NCBI RefSeq assembly: GCF_005116675.2
Contig: NZ_CP050699.1
Coordinates: forward strand, 5,217,001-5,281,000
Direction of reading: 5' to 3'
DNA: 64,000 nt
From: Desulfosediminicola ganghwensis
GTDB taxonomy: Bacteria > Desulfobacterota > Desulfobulbia > Desulfobulbales > Desulfocapsaceae
Part shown: piece after piece, positions 9,363 to 18,426 of the stretch
How the letters are laid out: each line of letters opens with the position of its first letter
Position numbering within the stretch: the first letter of the stretch is position 1
Notes under the pieces: generated by a model
What the model saw: only the letters and a program-made list of their open reading frames with translations
What the model was told of the DNA's origin: nothing
The model's database searches: none
Translations under genes and position numbers: made by a program

Positions 9363-9998
9363 ATGTTTTCATTTGATCAGATTATCTTTAAGTTTGTTAT
9401 ATTAGCGCCACCCATCCTTTTGGCACTCACCCTGCACGAGGTAGCTCATGGCCTTACCGCCTACCGCCTCGGTGACCCCACCGCCCGCAATGCAGGCAGA
9501 TTAACCCTGAACCCGCTCAAACACCTTGACCCGCTTGGTACACTCATATTTTTTATAGCCAATTTCGGATGGGCCAAACCCGTCCCTGTCAATCCCCTCT
9601 ATTTTCGCAACGTCAAGCAGGGGATGCTCCTGGTCGCCCTCGCAGGGCCTGCCACCAACCTGGTATTGGCCGTGGCCAGCGCCATCATACTCAAAGTGCT
9701 GTTAGCCGCAGGAGTTGCCGGCAACCCGTCGATCATAGGTGCTATCTATCCTCTCATGCAGATGCTCGCAGCCAGTGTCTGGATTAATCTGGTACTTTGC
9801 GTATTGAACCTGCTGCCGATCCCCCCTCTTGACGGCAGCAAAATTCTTGCAGGCATATTGCCGAACGAATTAGCCAGTTCGTATATGAAGGTTGAACGTT
9901 ACGGCTTTATCATCCTGCTGGTTCTATTATTCAGCGGTCTGCTCAGCAAAGTAATTTTACCCATTGTCAGCTTTGCCAACGGCTTTTTACTCTCATAA
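9363..9998 (+). CDS. Site-2 protease family (M50) membrane metalloprotease
   Basis: A 211-residue integral membrane protein. The zinc motif HEVAHG is in the first transmembrane segment (about residues 26-31) and the third zinc ligand is in [15 protein letters not shown] near the middle, the standard M50B pattern. About five hydrophobic segments are visible. The short length without a PDZ domain places it with the YwhC/Rv0359-like compact members, whose substrates are mostly unknown, not with RseP. It starts 61 bases after the CCA polymerase gene and may share its transcript. It ends at a strong hairpin terminator. Confidence 0.9.
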   Translation: MFSFDQIIFKFVILAPPILLALTLHEVAHGLTAYRLGDPTARNAGRLTLNPLKHLDPLGTLIFFIANFGWAKPVPVNPLYFRNVKQGMLLVALAGPATNLVLAVASAIILKVLLAAGVAGNPSIIGAIYPLMQMLAASVWINLVLCVLNLLPIPPLDGSKILAGILPNELASSYMKVERYGFIILLVLLFSGLLSKVILPIVSFANGFLLS

Positions 9999-10022
9999 CC
10001 GACTTCTAACGGTTTAAACGCA

Positions 10023-10059
10023 AAACGGGAGATTCACCATTGCGGCAAATCTCCCGTTT
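10023..10059. terminator. Bidirectional rho-independent terminator
   Basis: A perfect 12-bp stem, AAACGGGAGATT (10023-10034) against 10048-10059, has a 13-base loop and is followed by a T-rich tract. It separates the convergent M50 protease and acyl-CoA synthetase genes and can serve both. Confidence 0.85.
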
Positions 10060-10087
10060 CCTTTTTCAACTCAGCAGACAGACGCTT

Positions 10088-11785
10088 TTATAGCAGCGAT
10101 GTCCCTTCTGAATAGAGATAACGCTTGATCTTGTGAGTAGCTGTTTTTATAAACGGCTCACGACGCTCGAAAACCCTGGCAATTCGAGAAGCCGATGAGA
10201 GCTGGGTGTTTAACTGGTTTCGCATCTCTTCAAGCCTGGTCTCTATAAATTCACGGCGCTCCCCCCGCCCTTTGCCCTTGGTCTCCTCGTCTATCAACTC
10301 ATAATCCGGGTAGACCCAGGCCTCAAGCTGACCGCCGCTCTCAAGAACCAGACTCTCGACAACTAAGGGAAAACAGTTGATCTTGTGCTCGATTGCTTCA
10401 GGATAGACGTTTTCGCCATTTGCCATGACGATCACATTTTTAGAACGACCCCGAACGTGCAGGTTACCTTCCTCATCGACAAAACCGAGATCACCGGTGG
10501 CCAACCAGCCATCACTTGAAAGAACCTCGTCAGTGGCCTCCTGATCGCCATAATAGCCTTTCATCACATTTGGCCCTGTGGCGAGAATTTCACCAACACC
10601 GGTTACAGGATCAGGATCGACGATTTTCACCTCAACGCCAAACAGAGGTTTACCTGTAGATCCGGGAGCAATGGTGGCATCCCCAAAAGGACCACCAGCC
10701 AACAGTGGCGCCGCCTCGGTGAGGCCATATCCGATCAGGAACGGAAATTCCGCGTCGTGCAGAAAATCCTCAACCTCCGGATTCAATGCCGCGCCACCAA
10801 TTCCCATAAACTGGAGATTGCCACCAAAAAACTCCAACAGTTTCTGGCCTATTTTTTTATAAACCAGTTTACGGCCAAAATTGGTTTTGCATGCGATATT
10901 AAGCAGTTTTGAATTCTCAATCTGCGGCAAAACCCGTTTCTTGTAAATCTTCTCCAGGACAAGCGGCACTGCAAAAATAAAGTTCGGTTTTTCCACCTTG
11001 CAAAGCTTTTGCAAAATTGCGGGAGTCGGTGTTTTACCCGCATAGGCCACACGGGCTCCACTCAGGAGAGGCAGTATAAACCCGAGGGTAAACTCATAAG
11101 TGTGAGACATGGGCAGAATGGAAAGGAAAACACTTCCCACAGGAATTTCCTTCAGCCTTGAACTCGAATAAGCGTTGGAAGTGAGGTTCTTATGAGAGAG
11201 CATCACCGCCTTTGAATAACCGGAAGTACCTGAAGTATAGAGGATAGAGGCGATATCGTTCTCTTCGACTACCGGAAAATCCGGTGCCTCATCCAACGCC
11301 TTCAGATCATCTGTCGCCTGCTCAAGTAAATCACCAAAACCGATGACATTGATTACTGTCTGCTTGGCAGTCTGCTCATCAAGGGTAATAACCGGCCCGA
11401 CAAGTTCTTTTCGTAATTCGTATATTTTGTCAATCTGACGAGTAGTGGTAAAAAGGATTTTGACCTCCATTTCATTGAGGATGTGACGAACATCACTCTC
11501 AGGAAGGTCAGGGAGTATGGGAACAGCTATCGCACCAAGACGAACTATAGCAAAATAGGCTGTACCCCAGTTATGAGAATTTTCGGCCAGGATGGCCAGT
11601 CGATCACCTTTCTTGACACCCTCTTTCTGCAGACGACAGGCAAGAGCCATTACATTCTGATGAAACTCGTTATACGTAAGAGCCCTCTCAAGCGCCATCC
11701 CTATGGCTGGATTGTCTCCGAACTTGGCGCGGCTTGAATCGAGGATGTAATTGAGTGTCATCCGAACATCAGCTTCAACCACCAT
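10088..11785 (-). CDS. Long-chain acyl-CoA synthetase / AMP-binding ligase
   Basis: A 565-residue member of the ANL (AMP-binding) superfamily that activates a fatty or other carboxylic acid to acyl-AMP and then to the CoA or ACP thioester. The P-loop-like motif ILYTSGTSGYSKAVMLSH, the GYGLTEAAPLL motif and WLATGDLGFVDEEGNLHVRG are all present, and the C-terminal lysine region reads FIKTATHKIKRYL. The start at 11785 is preferred over one 18 codons earlier because AGAGGTG lies just before it. Substrate cannot be read from sequence; the layout is closest to FadD/LC-FACS. It stands alone on its strand. Confidence 0.88.
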   Translation of the reverse strand: MVVEADVRMTLNYILDSSRAKFGDNPAIGMALERALTYNEFHQNVMALACRLQKEGVKKGDRLAILAENSHNWGTAYFAIVRLGAIAVPILPDLPESDVRHILNEMEVKILFTTTRQIDKIYELRKELVGPVITLDEQTAKQTVINVIGFGDLLEQATDDLKALDEAPDFPVVEENDIASILYTSGTSGYSKAVMLSHKNLTSNAYSSSRLKEIPVGSVFLSILPMSHTYEFTLGFILPLLSGARVAYAGKTPTPAILQKLCKVEKPNFIFAVPLVLEKIYKKRVLPQIENSKLLNIACKTNFGRKLVYKKIGQKLLEFFGGNLQFMGIGGAALNPEVEDFLHDAEFPFLIGYGLTEAAPLLAGGPFGDATIAPGSTGKPLFGVEVKIVDPDPVTGVGEILATGPNVMKGYYGDQEATDEVLSSDGWLATGDLGFVDEEGNLHVRGRSKNVIVMANGENVYPEAIEHKINCFPLVVESLVLESGGQLEAWVYPDYELIDEETKGKGRGERREFIETRLEEMRNQLNTQLSSASRIARVFERREPFIKTATHKIKRYLYSEGTSLL

Positions 11786-12047
11786 ATATTCACCTCTGCG
11801 TAGTAGGTTTTGCAGCTTCAGACAACAGCGTAGAAACATCTACATACTATTGCATTCTGTGGTAATTATCGGCAAGGATATTACACAAAGTATGAGTGGT
11901 GGTCAATGGTGAAGAGAGAGCCTGTTTGCCGCAACCCCTGTATCTACTAGGAGAAGTCGCTTGACAAGGCTCTTGCGCTTTACTACAACAGTAGCACAAT
12001 ATTGACATGACTTCGCGCCCGAGATATCCCCTGCAGCACTTACTTAT

Positions 12048-13040
12048 ATGACCCATATTTTCGTTTCCACCATCCTGAATCACACTCTTCGCTCATCACT
12101 CTCCATGGTGATGTGTCTCACAATTTTTGCATTCTTTTCCCTGAACACTCCTCTGGTCGCCAGCGCTGCAGATTTGCCCGTTCTGGGAAGCCAGGGTAAT
12201 ATAGCCAAAGTTAAACGTTTCCCGGATGAGCTGAGTGAACTTCCGGTCTCCGTAAACACCCTGAACCGTATCTCAGCCCGCAGTGCAATTGTCATTGATG
12301 CACAAAATGACAGAGTACTCTTCGCCAAAGACCCCGATAACCCACGGCAACCTGCAAGCACCATCAAGGTACTCACCGGCACAATCGCCCTCAAATCCAT
12401 GACCGGCGATGAGTCGATCCCGGTAAGCCGGGAGGCAGCCTCCCGGCCCAGCTCCAAGATGTATCTTGACCCCAATAAGGAGTATCGCGCAGATGAATTG
12501 ATTACCGCGGTACTGCTCGCCTCATCCAACGACGCCAGCGTTGCCCTGGCCGAGATGCTGGCCGGAAGCGAAGAGGAATTTGCCAGGATCATGACCCTGC
12601 AGGCTGAACATTGGGGCGCCACCAACACCGATATAAAAACAGCCACCGGCCTGACCGCCAAGGGCCAAACCAGCACAGCCAGAGATCTGGCCCTGATTTT
12701 CCGGGAAGCCATGCAATATCCAGAGTTCGTTGCCAGAATTAAAATGCGGTCGATGAAAACCGACGAAGGTAATACCCTCTACAATCACAATAAGGCTTTA
12801 TGGCAGATTGATGGTACCGAAGGCGGCAAAACCGGCTACACCAACGCCGCGCGCCAGACCTACGTCGGACAGTTTACCAGGGACGGCAATACTATAATCG
12901 TTGCTGTTATGGGTAGTGAGACCATGTGGAACGATGTTAAATTCCTGGTGCAATACGGCTTTGGCCAGTATCGCTATATTTCACCCCATGAAGCTGAGCT
13001 TCATTCAGGCGACGAGACACTCCCCCAGGCTGACCACTGA
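12048..13040 (+). CDS. D-alanyl-D-alanine carboxypeptidase (DacA type, S11)
   Basis: A 330-residue penicillin-binding protein with a long N-terminal signal region ending near ASAAD (about 41). The three active-site motifs of family S11 are present: Ser104-x-x-Lys107 in PASTIKVL, SSN in LLASSNDAS, and KTG in GGKTGYTN. These enzymes trim the terminal D-Ala from peptidoglycan pentapeptides in the periplasm. The protein stops soon after the catalytic domain, without the extra C-terminal beta domain and amphipathic anchor of E. coli PBP5, so it may be soluble or held by an uncleaved N-terminal helix. It converges on dnaE2 with 14 bases between stops. Confidence 0.9.
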   Translation: MTHIFVSTILNHTLRSSLSMVMCLTIFAFFSLNTPLVASAADLPVLGSQGNIAKVKRFPDELSELPVSVNTLNRISARSAIVIDAQNDRVLFAKDPDNPRQPASTIKVLTGTIALKSMTGDESIPVSREAASRPSSKMYLDPNKEYRADELITAVLLASSNDASVALAEMLAGSEEEFARIMTLQAEHWGATNTDIKTATGLTAKGQTSTARDLALIFREAMQYPEFVARIKMRSMKTDEGNTLYNHNKALWQIDGTEGGKTGYTNAARQTYVGQFTRDGNTIIVAVMGSETMWNDVKFLVQYGFGQYRYISPHEAELHSGDETLPQADH

Positions 13041-13054
13041 TATTGCTCGCGTAA

Positions 13055-16000
13055 CTAACGTTTCTTCGCCTGGACCAACGGTTGAATGTTTTCAACTGTA
13101 AGCGTCACCGCACCATAATCCTCTTCCACCAGCCCGGTCAGGATATAGGCCCGTCCGCTCTGCAGCAGATGGGCTGCGCGCTTATAAACTTTTGGGAAAA
13201 AAGTAGTCTCCTGAATCCCCGTCTCATCTTCGAAGGTTAAGAATTCCATAGCTTCGCCGGTTTTGGTCGAGACGATCTTCCCGGTGAGCAACCAGCCCAC
13301 ACAGCGGATGCGCCGCCCCACATGAGCCGCGACCTCCTCCATTTTCACTACGCCCTGCGGTGCCCTGCCCATAAAGGTAATGGGGTGATGTCGACAGAGA
13401 AATCCAAGTAGTTCATATTCACGTCGCATCTGACTCCCCAGGTCCGGCGGTTGCAGAGCCGGTGGCGGCGGCAATTGCACCGGAAAAAGAGAGCTGGTCC
13501 TACTGAGAACCCTGCTTCTCTGGAAAGCCGCCCACTGCCAGAGCAATGCCGTCCTGTTGAGTTGCGGATCGAGGCTATCCATCGCCCCGGCATGAATCAA
13601 CGCTCTCCCCTCATCTTCTGCAGGTACCACCCGGTTCCAAAAATCAAGAGGACTGCTAAAATCCCCTTTGTTTCTCTCAACAAGGAGTCTGGTCACCAAT
13701 TTGTCAGATAGTCCATGGATCGCCTGCAGCCCCACCCGTATCTTCGTGCTGTTTCCCTGCCAGCGATACCTGCTGTGATTGACATCGGGATGCAAAATCT
13801 CCAAACCAAGTCGCTTAGCTTCGGAGACATAGGCCATAGTTGAGTAATAACCACCCTGGTTTGAGATCACTGCAGCCATGAACTCCGCCGGATGGTGATG
13901 TTTCAGGTACGCTGCCTGATATGAGACACGGGCATAAGAAGCTGAATGCGGCTTGCAAAACGAGTAGCCGGAAAAGCTCATGATCATCTCCCAGACCTGG
14001 TCGATATCCTTTTCCGCAATATCCCGCTCACGGCAGCCGCTGTAAAACCGCTCCCGATAATCGTGCAACCGAAGCTCCTTATCCTTTTTGGACATGACCT
14101 TTCGCAAACCGTCCGCCCGCGCATGACTGAAGCCCGCCAAGGCCACAGCGACCCTCGAAACATCCTCCTGATAGACCATCAGCCCGAACGTCTCATCCAG
14201 CACATCTCCCACCAGCGGATGCAAGGGTTGCCAGGCGCCACCATGCAGTCTGCGTACATATTCCCGAACAAAATCATTGGCCGCCGGCCTGATAATCGAT
14301 GACTGGATAACCAACTGCTCAAAGTCACCAGTCGCGGCTTTCTGCTGCAACAGGCGCATGGCCGGGCTTTCGATATAAAAGCAACCCATGGTGGTGCCAC
14401 GAGCCACACCGCTTCTGGTACGCACATCATCTTCAGGATTCCAGGTCATCTCATCAAGTTCGATACCACCTTCAGAGACCGACTGAACCGCATCACGAAT
14501 AACACCGAGACTACGATTGCCCAGGATGTCGATCTTCACCAGACCAGCCTCTTCGGTGGAGTCCTTCTCCCACTGGATGATCGGCACACCTTTGGCTGCA
14601 TACTGTACCGGTACATATTCGTTTATCGGCTTCGGAGTAATCACCACCCCGCCGGGATGCACCGAGAGATAGCGCGGCAAACCGACCAACTGCCCGGCAA
14701 GACTAAAAATCTCGGGCCAGGGATCGCTGAAATCCTGATCTTTTAGAGAGGGTAACGTACGGATACGCTCAATGATTGTATCTTCATTGCCCCCGTGCAG
14801 CCAGTGCAGCCGTTTGGTGAGTCGGGAGATCTCATAGCCCGGCATGCCGAAAGCCTTAGCCGTTTCTCGAATGGCCATGCGAGGCTGAAAAAAGATATGG
14901 TTGCAGACCATAGCGGAGTAACCGCTAAAATCACTCAACACCTCGTTAAGCACCTCATCCCGCTCATCCCAGGAAAAATCCACATCGATATCGGGCGGAT
15001 CACTTCTGCCCGGGTTGAGAAAACGCTCAAAATAGAGATTGTACTTCAACGGACAAACATTGGTGATCTCGAGGCAGTAGGCCACCAGCGAAGCAGCACC
15101 AGAGCCACGACCACAGATCCGGCGTTTTTTTCTGGTACCGTCCGGTCCTTTCCGATGGACAATATCGCGCACAACCAGGAAATAGGAAGAAAACCCCATC
15201 TCCTCTATCACCTTCAGCTCATGTTCCAGTCTTTCCACCACCGGTTCACCAAGGTCATCACCGTAACGAAGCCGGGCTCCCAGATAGGTTCGTGCCCGTA
15301 GTACAGTGGCAGCATCTCCAAGCTCCGGCTCACGCCAGGGCGGCATGACAATACCGAATTCCGGACCGGTAAAACGACAGCGGTCTGCCAGGACCTCTGT
15401 CGCCGTCAATACCTCCGGCCAGATACCAAAGCGCTGCCGATACTTTTCAACAGGTTCAAGGGCTGAGACATTTTCCAGGGACTCGAGTTGCTCCAATCGG
15501 CTCATACTGGTATTGGCGGCGATGGCCCGCAACAGCTGATAGAGCTGCCGCTCACCTTCATGCGCCAGACTGCTTTCCGCAGTTATTACCGCCGGGACAC
15601 CTGCACCATTTGCCCACTGCCGCAGCATGCGAGCCTGCTCTGTCGGCCTGGGGCCCAGATCAGCTGCCACTTCGACATTACGGTTCCGCAACTCATCCAG
15701 CAGACCGATATCACGCCCCAATATCAGCAAACCTGCACCAGCCCCGGGCAGTGCATCTTCAAAACAAAATTTTTTATTGCAATGACGACTGGTTATCAGC
15801 TTGCAGAGATTACTGTAGCCGGTATTGTTCTCCACCAGACAAACCACCAGCCTCTCACTGTCGGGTTCTGAAAGCTCCACCCCCACAATTGGCCTGAGCC
15901 CCTGCAGCTTTGCGCTTTTCAAAAAATTCCATAATCCGTAGAGATTATCGCGATCGGTAATGGCAAGGCCGCTATAGCCAAACCGCACTGCGAGTTCACA

Positions 16001-16066
16001 GAGAGTCTCAGGCATAGCGGTCGCCAGGGAAAGTGAATATGACGAGCGAACCCGCAGGCAAAACAT
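13055..16066 (-). CDS. dnaE2: Error-prone DNA polymerase III alpha subunit DnaE2
   Basis: A 1003-residue C-family polymerase, close to the usual DnaE2 length (about 1050) and shorter than replicative DnaE1. The N-terminal PHP domain begins LRVRSSYSLSLATAMP, where active PHP domains carry His residues, so any phosphatase/proofreading role is lost, as is typical for DnaE2. The palm aspartates are in DPPDIDVDFSWDERDEV; GRGSGAASLVAY precedes them. The C-terminal OB-fold starts near VGRRIRCVGWLL. DnaE2 performs lesion bypass during the SOS response with ImuB. The ATG follows AGAGGTAG. It is the last gene of the lexA-DUF72-imuB-dnaE2 array, and a 156-base spacer full of 7-bp repeats separates it from imuB. 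Confidence 0.93.
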   Translation of the reverse strand: MFCLRVRSSYSLSLATAMPETLCELAVRFGYSGLAITDRDNLYGLWNFLKSAKLQGLRPIVGVELSEPDSERLVVCLVENNTGYSNLCKLITSRHCNKKFCFEDALPGAGAGLLILGRDIGLLDELRNRNVEVAADLGPRPTEQARMLRQWANGAGVPAVITAESSLAHEGERQLYQLLRAIAANTSMSRLEQLESLENVSALEPVEKYRQRFGIWPEVLTATEVLADRCRFTGPEFGIVMPPWREPELGDAATVLRARTYLGARLRYGDDLGEPVVERLEHELKVIEEMGFSSYFLVVRDIVHRKGPDGTRKKRRICGRGSGAASLVAYCLEITNVCPLKYNLYFERFLNPGRSDPPDIDVDFSWDERDEVLNEVLSDFSGYSAMVCNHIFFQPRMAIRETAKAFGMPGYEISRLTKRLHWLHGGNEDTIIERIRTLPSLKDQDFSDPWPEIFSLAGQLVGLPRYLSVHPGGVVITPKPINEYVPVQYAAKGVPIIQWEKDSTEEAGLVKIDILGNRSLGVIRDAVQSVSEGGIELDEMTWNPEDDVRTRSGVARGTTMGCFYIESPAMRLLQQKAATGDFEQLVIQSSIIRPAANDFVREYVRRLHGGAWQPLHPLVGDVLDETFGLMVYQEDVSRVAVALAGFSHARADGLRKVMSKKDKELRLHDYRERFYSGCRERDIAEKDIDQVWEMIMSFSGYSFCKPHSASYARVSYQAAYLKHHHPAEFMAAVISNQGGYYSTMAYVSEAKRLGLEILHPDVNHSRYRWQGNSTKIRVGLQAIHGLSDKLVTRLLVERNKGDFSSPLDFWNRVVPAEDEGRALIHAGAMDSLDPQLNRTALLWQWAAFQRSRVLSRTSSLFPVQLPPPPALQPPDLGSQMRREYELLGFLCRHHPITFMGRAPQGVVKMEEVAAHVGRRIRCVGWLLTGKIVSTKTGEAMEFLTFEDETGIQETTFFPKVYKRAAHLLQSGRAYILTGLVEEDYGAVTLTVENIQPLVQAKKR

Positions 16067-16110
16067 AGCTACCTCTTGAATATGGCGTTAGGAGGGTGGA
16101 GATTAATTAA

Positions 16111-16213
16111 TTAGAAGTTAGAAGTCAGAAGCTAGAAGCTGGTGGCTGGGAGATTGAAGATAGAAAGAGAAAGACACATTCCGCGCCCTTCCCCTCTCAC
16201 CTCTCACCTCTAA
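16111..16213. repeat. Degenerate heptanucleotide arrays between imuB and dnaE2
   Basis: Eight consecutive 7-base units run from 16111 to 16166 with consensus YTAGAAG (units include TTAGAAG, TTAGAAG, TCAGAAG, CTAGAAG, CTGGTGG, CTGGGAG). After a 26-base gap there are three more units at 16193-16213: CCTCTCA, CCTCTCA, CCTCTAA, whose complement (TTAGAGG, TGAGAGG) resembles the first array. The two arrays therefore face each other and could pair imperfectly in the imuB-dnaE2 transcript. Origin unknown. Confidence 0.8.
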
Positions 16214-16222
16214 TCAACAGAT

Positions 16223-17422
16223 TCAGACAGCGAGACGCTCCACAGCCGGATTGGTCTGCCGGGCACCGCCGATGTTGATGAGACTGTGGCCAAACCGCGC
16301 CCGAATGGTATCCATAGCGCTGAGTACTTTTTCCTGACTCCGTTCTTTAACCGTGGTCTCCGGAAAAAGTGACAGTTGCGGAGACTGACGATGCAGCCGG
16401 TCACAGACAAGGCGCACACTGCGCAAGCGAGTACGACGTATCCATGCCCTCTTGAGCGCCAGCATAGCCAGTTGCCTTAACCCGAAATCACTGGAACTCC
16501 CCTGCTTCAGCGTTGCCTGTCGCACCACATGGCTTCCGTCTGAATAATGAATCCAGACCCCTATCCTCCTGGCGACCTGCCGACGATGGCGCAAGGTTAC
16601 AGCGGCCCGACTCACCAGATTGCCGACAATGCTCTCTACTTCCTGCTGATCGTTGGTATCAGTGGCGAAAAGATGTTCATGATCAATGGGGGCGGACTGC
16701 TGAGGGCCTCCCATAACCAGGCTGTTGTCCTGGCCATGGCTTGCCTGGTGAAGAAACTCACAGCGGCTGCCGAAAGGTACCATCAGCTGCGAGCGACTCA
16801 ACTCCGCCAACTGGCCGATAGTGGAAATATGAAATTCATGAAGACGACTCAACTCCTTTCCCTGTAAACCGGGCAGCAGGGACAGGGAAAGCGGCGCCAG
16901 GAACTCCTGCTCTTCACCGGTCGCCACGATGTATTCCCCCACCGGCTTCACCAATCGTGAAGATACCTTGGCCACCAACTTGTTCGAAGCGAGTGTCCAG
17001 ATGGGATTAATCCCCAGACCATCACGTACCTCACGGCGAACCCGCCAGCCAACATCGGGTGGCGGCCCGAACAACCGGTGCGTGCCGGTAAGATCAACAA
17101 AGAGATGGCCATCCTCCAGACCGTGTTCAATCAACGGCGAGTAACTCTGCACCCGTTTCAAAAAGGTGCCCATGGCCTTGCGATAGAGATCAGTGCGAGG
17201 CTGCACAACCTTCGAACCACGACAGAGACGGCTTGCCAGATTGAGTGCCATGCCTTTTCTGACCCCGCACTGGTACGCCTCTTCACTCATGTCATACACC
17301 ACAGCCCGGGCTGCCCCTAAAGGCGCCACAATCAGCGGTTTACTCCTGAGCGTGATGTCTGCCACCCGCTCAACCGCTACAGCAAAATCCGCCACATTGA
17401 AATGCAGAATCGATCGTTCCAT
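16223..17422 (-). CDS. imuB: ImuB-like Y-family polymerase homologue, probably catalytically inactive
   Basis: A 399-residue Y-family (DinB/UmuC-like) protein. The first catalytic block reads ILHFNVADFAVAVE, so both metal-binding Asp positions of the usual HVDMDAFFASVE are changed (Asn9 and Ala11). The second block reads LFVDLTGTHRLFG, keeping Asp110 but lacking the following Glu of S-x-DE. Loss of these residues is the hallmark of ImuB, which acts as a clamp-binding adaptor for DnaE2 and does not polymerise. A classical beta-clamp motif QLSLF is at 349-353. It lies between DUF72 and dnaE2. The ATG lacks a clear ribosome binding site and is preceded by an 8-bp hairpin. Confidence 0.85.
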   Translation of the reverse strand: MERSILHFNVADFAVAVERVADITLRSKPLIVAPLGAARAVVYDMSEEAYQCGVRKGMALNLASRLCRGSKVVQPRTDLYRKAMGTFLKRVQSYSPLIEHGLEDGHLFVDLTGTHRLFGPPPDVGWRVRREVRDGLGINPIWTLASNKLVAKVSSRLVKPVGEYIVATGEEQEFLAPLSLSLLPGLQGKELSRLHEFHISTIGQLAELSRSQLMVPFGSRCEFLHQASHGQDNSLVMGGPQQSAPIDHEHLFATDTNDQQEVESIVGNLVSRAAVTLRHRRQVARRIGVWIHYSDGSHVVRQATLKQGSSSDFGLRQLAMLALKRAWIRRTRLRSVRLVCDRLHRQSPQLSLFPETTVKERSQEKVLSAMDTIRARFGHSLINIGGARQTNPAVERLAV

Positions 17423-17432
17423 AATGTCATTA

Positions 17433-17457
17433 GTCTGGACCTCTCATCAGTCCAGAC
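17433..17457 (-). other. Hairpin in the imuB leader
   Basis: GTCTGGAC (17433-17440) and GTCCAGAC (17450-17457) form a perfect 8-bp stem with a 9-base loop, ten bases before the imuB ATG on the minus strand. There is no T tract, so it is not a terminator. It may affect imuB translation or protect the mRNA end, or be an operator. The rest of the 149-base DUF72-imuB spacer shows nothing else. Confidence 0.45.
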
Positions 17458-17571
17458 GGTACCCGGTTTGAAGTTCCCGGCAGTACAGAGGCAGGCTCAG
17501 ACTCCGGTAGTGGATTATCCTTTGACCGCTGAATAATTGAAGACAATGGGACGCAGCGGCTGGTTCCTGTG

Positions 17572-18426
17572 CTACGCCAAACTGCTGTTCCCCACTATCT
17601 TCTTCAACCGCTGGGCATTCCTGGGAGCCTGGCCGCGAACATGATTATTAAAATAAATCACCCCGCTTTTAGCCTGACGCACCAGTTTACCCAACCACTC
17701 TTCACTCCAGCCCCTTAACTCATCCTCGCTATAGTCATAATCGATTTTTTTCTGCATATTACCTGAACGCCAGCCTGAAATATTGCGACCGTGAAAACGC
17801 ACATAAAAAAGCTCGGGGTTAGTCACCACATCAAGCGTTGGGAAAAGACCTCCAATCTCAGGCTCATCTACGGTTACCAGGCTCACTTTACGCCGCTCAA
17901 GCTCCTGGAACACACTATCCACGGCCCAGCTGGCGTGACGAAACTCCACCGCCAACGGCAAACCGTGTAACCCGTCCAGAAGTTCCGCCAGATACCGCCT
18001 GTTGCTTAAAGTACGGTCGAAATCAGGTGGTAACTGAACCAGCACGGCCTGCAGCTGCTGCCCCAGAGGCGCTATACCTTCCCGGTAGAGCTTCAGTTGC
18101 TCCCGCCAGTCATCTGCCAGCTCGTGGGTCATGGTCCTGGTCAGCTTGGCGGAAAAACGAAAATGCGACGGGGCCTTGCGGACCATACGGGCCACAGCCT
18201 CTGCCCGGGCCATCTGGTACCAGGTGTAATTCAACTCGACTGTTGAAAAGGTATAACCATAAAAACTTAACATTTCCGAAGTCCTGGTTCCTGCCGGATA
18301 AAAGGTGCTGTCGACCCATTCGGTGTATGAATAGCCGCAGGTGCCGAACAGCACCCTGCAGTCACCAGCCAGGGTAAGCGCCCCCGGAATAGCGTGTATA
18401 TCTTGTCTGTCTGCCATCGGGTGCAC
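17572..18426 (-). CDS. DUF72 (YecE-like) family protein in SOS cassette
   Basis: A 284-residue TIM-barrel-like DUF72 protein. Recognised segments are LFGTCGYSYTEWVDSTFYP, STVELNYTWYQM, FRFSAKLTRTMTHE, LPLAVEFRHASW and FYVRFHGRN near the end, in the family order. Biochemical function is not established; several family members occur near DNA repair genes. Its start overlaps the lexA stop (TAGTG), so it is translated from the lexA message; a second possible start is ATG at 18417. It occupies the position that imuA holds in classical imuA-imuB-dnaE2 cassettes, although it shows no RecA-like P-loop. Confidence 0.88.
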   Translation of the reverse strand: MHPMADRQDIHAIPGALTLAGDCRVLFGTCGYSYTEWVDSTFYPAGTRTSEMLSFYGYTFSTVELNYTWYQMARAEAVARMVRKAPSHFRFSAKLTRTMTHELADDWREQLKLYREGIAPLGQQLQAVLVQLPPDFDRTLSNRRYLAELLDGLHGLPLAVEFRHASWAVDSVFQELERRKVSLVTVDEPEIGGLFPTLDVVTNPELFYVRFHGRNISGWRSGNMQKKIDYDYSEDELRGWSEEWLGKLVRQAKSGVIYFNNHVRGQAPRNAQRLKKIVGNSSLA

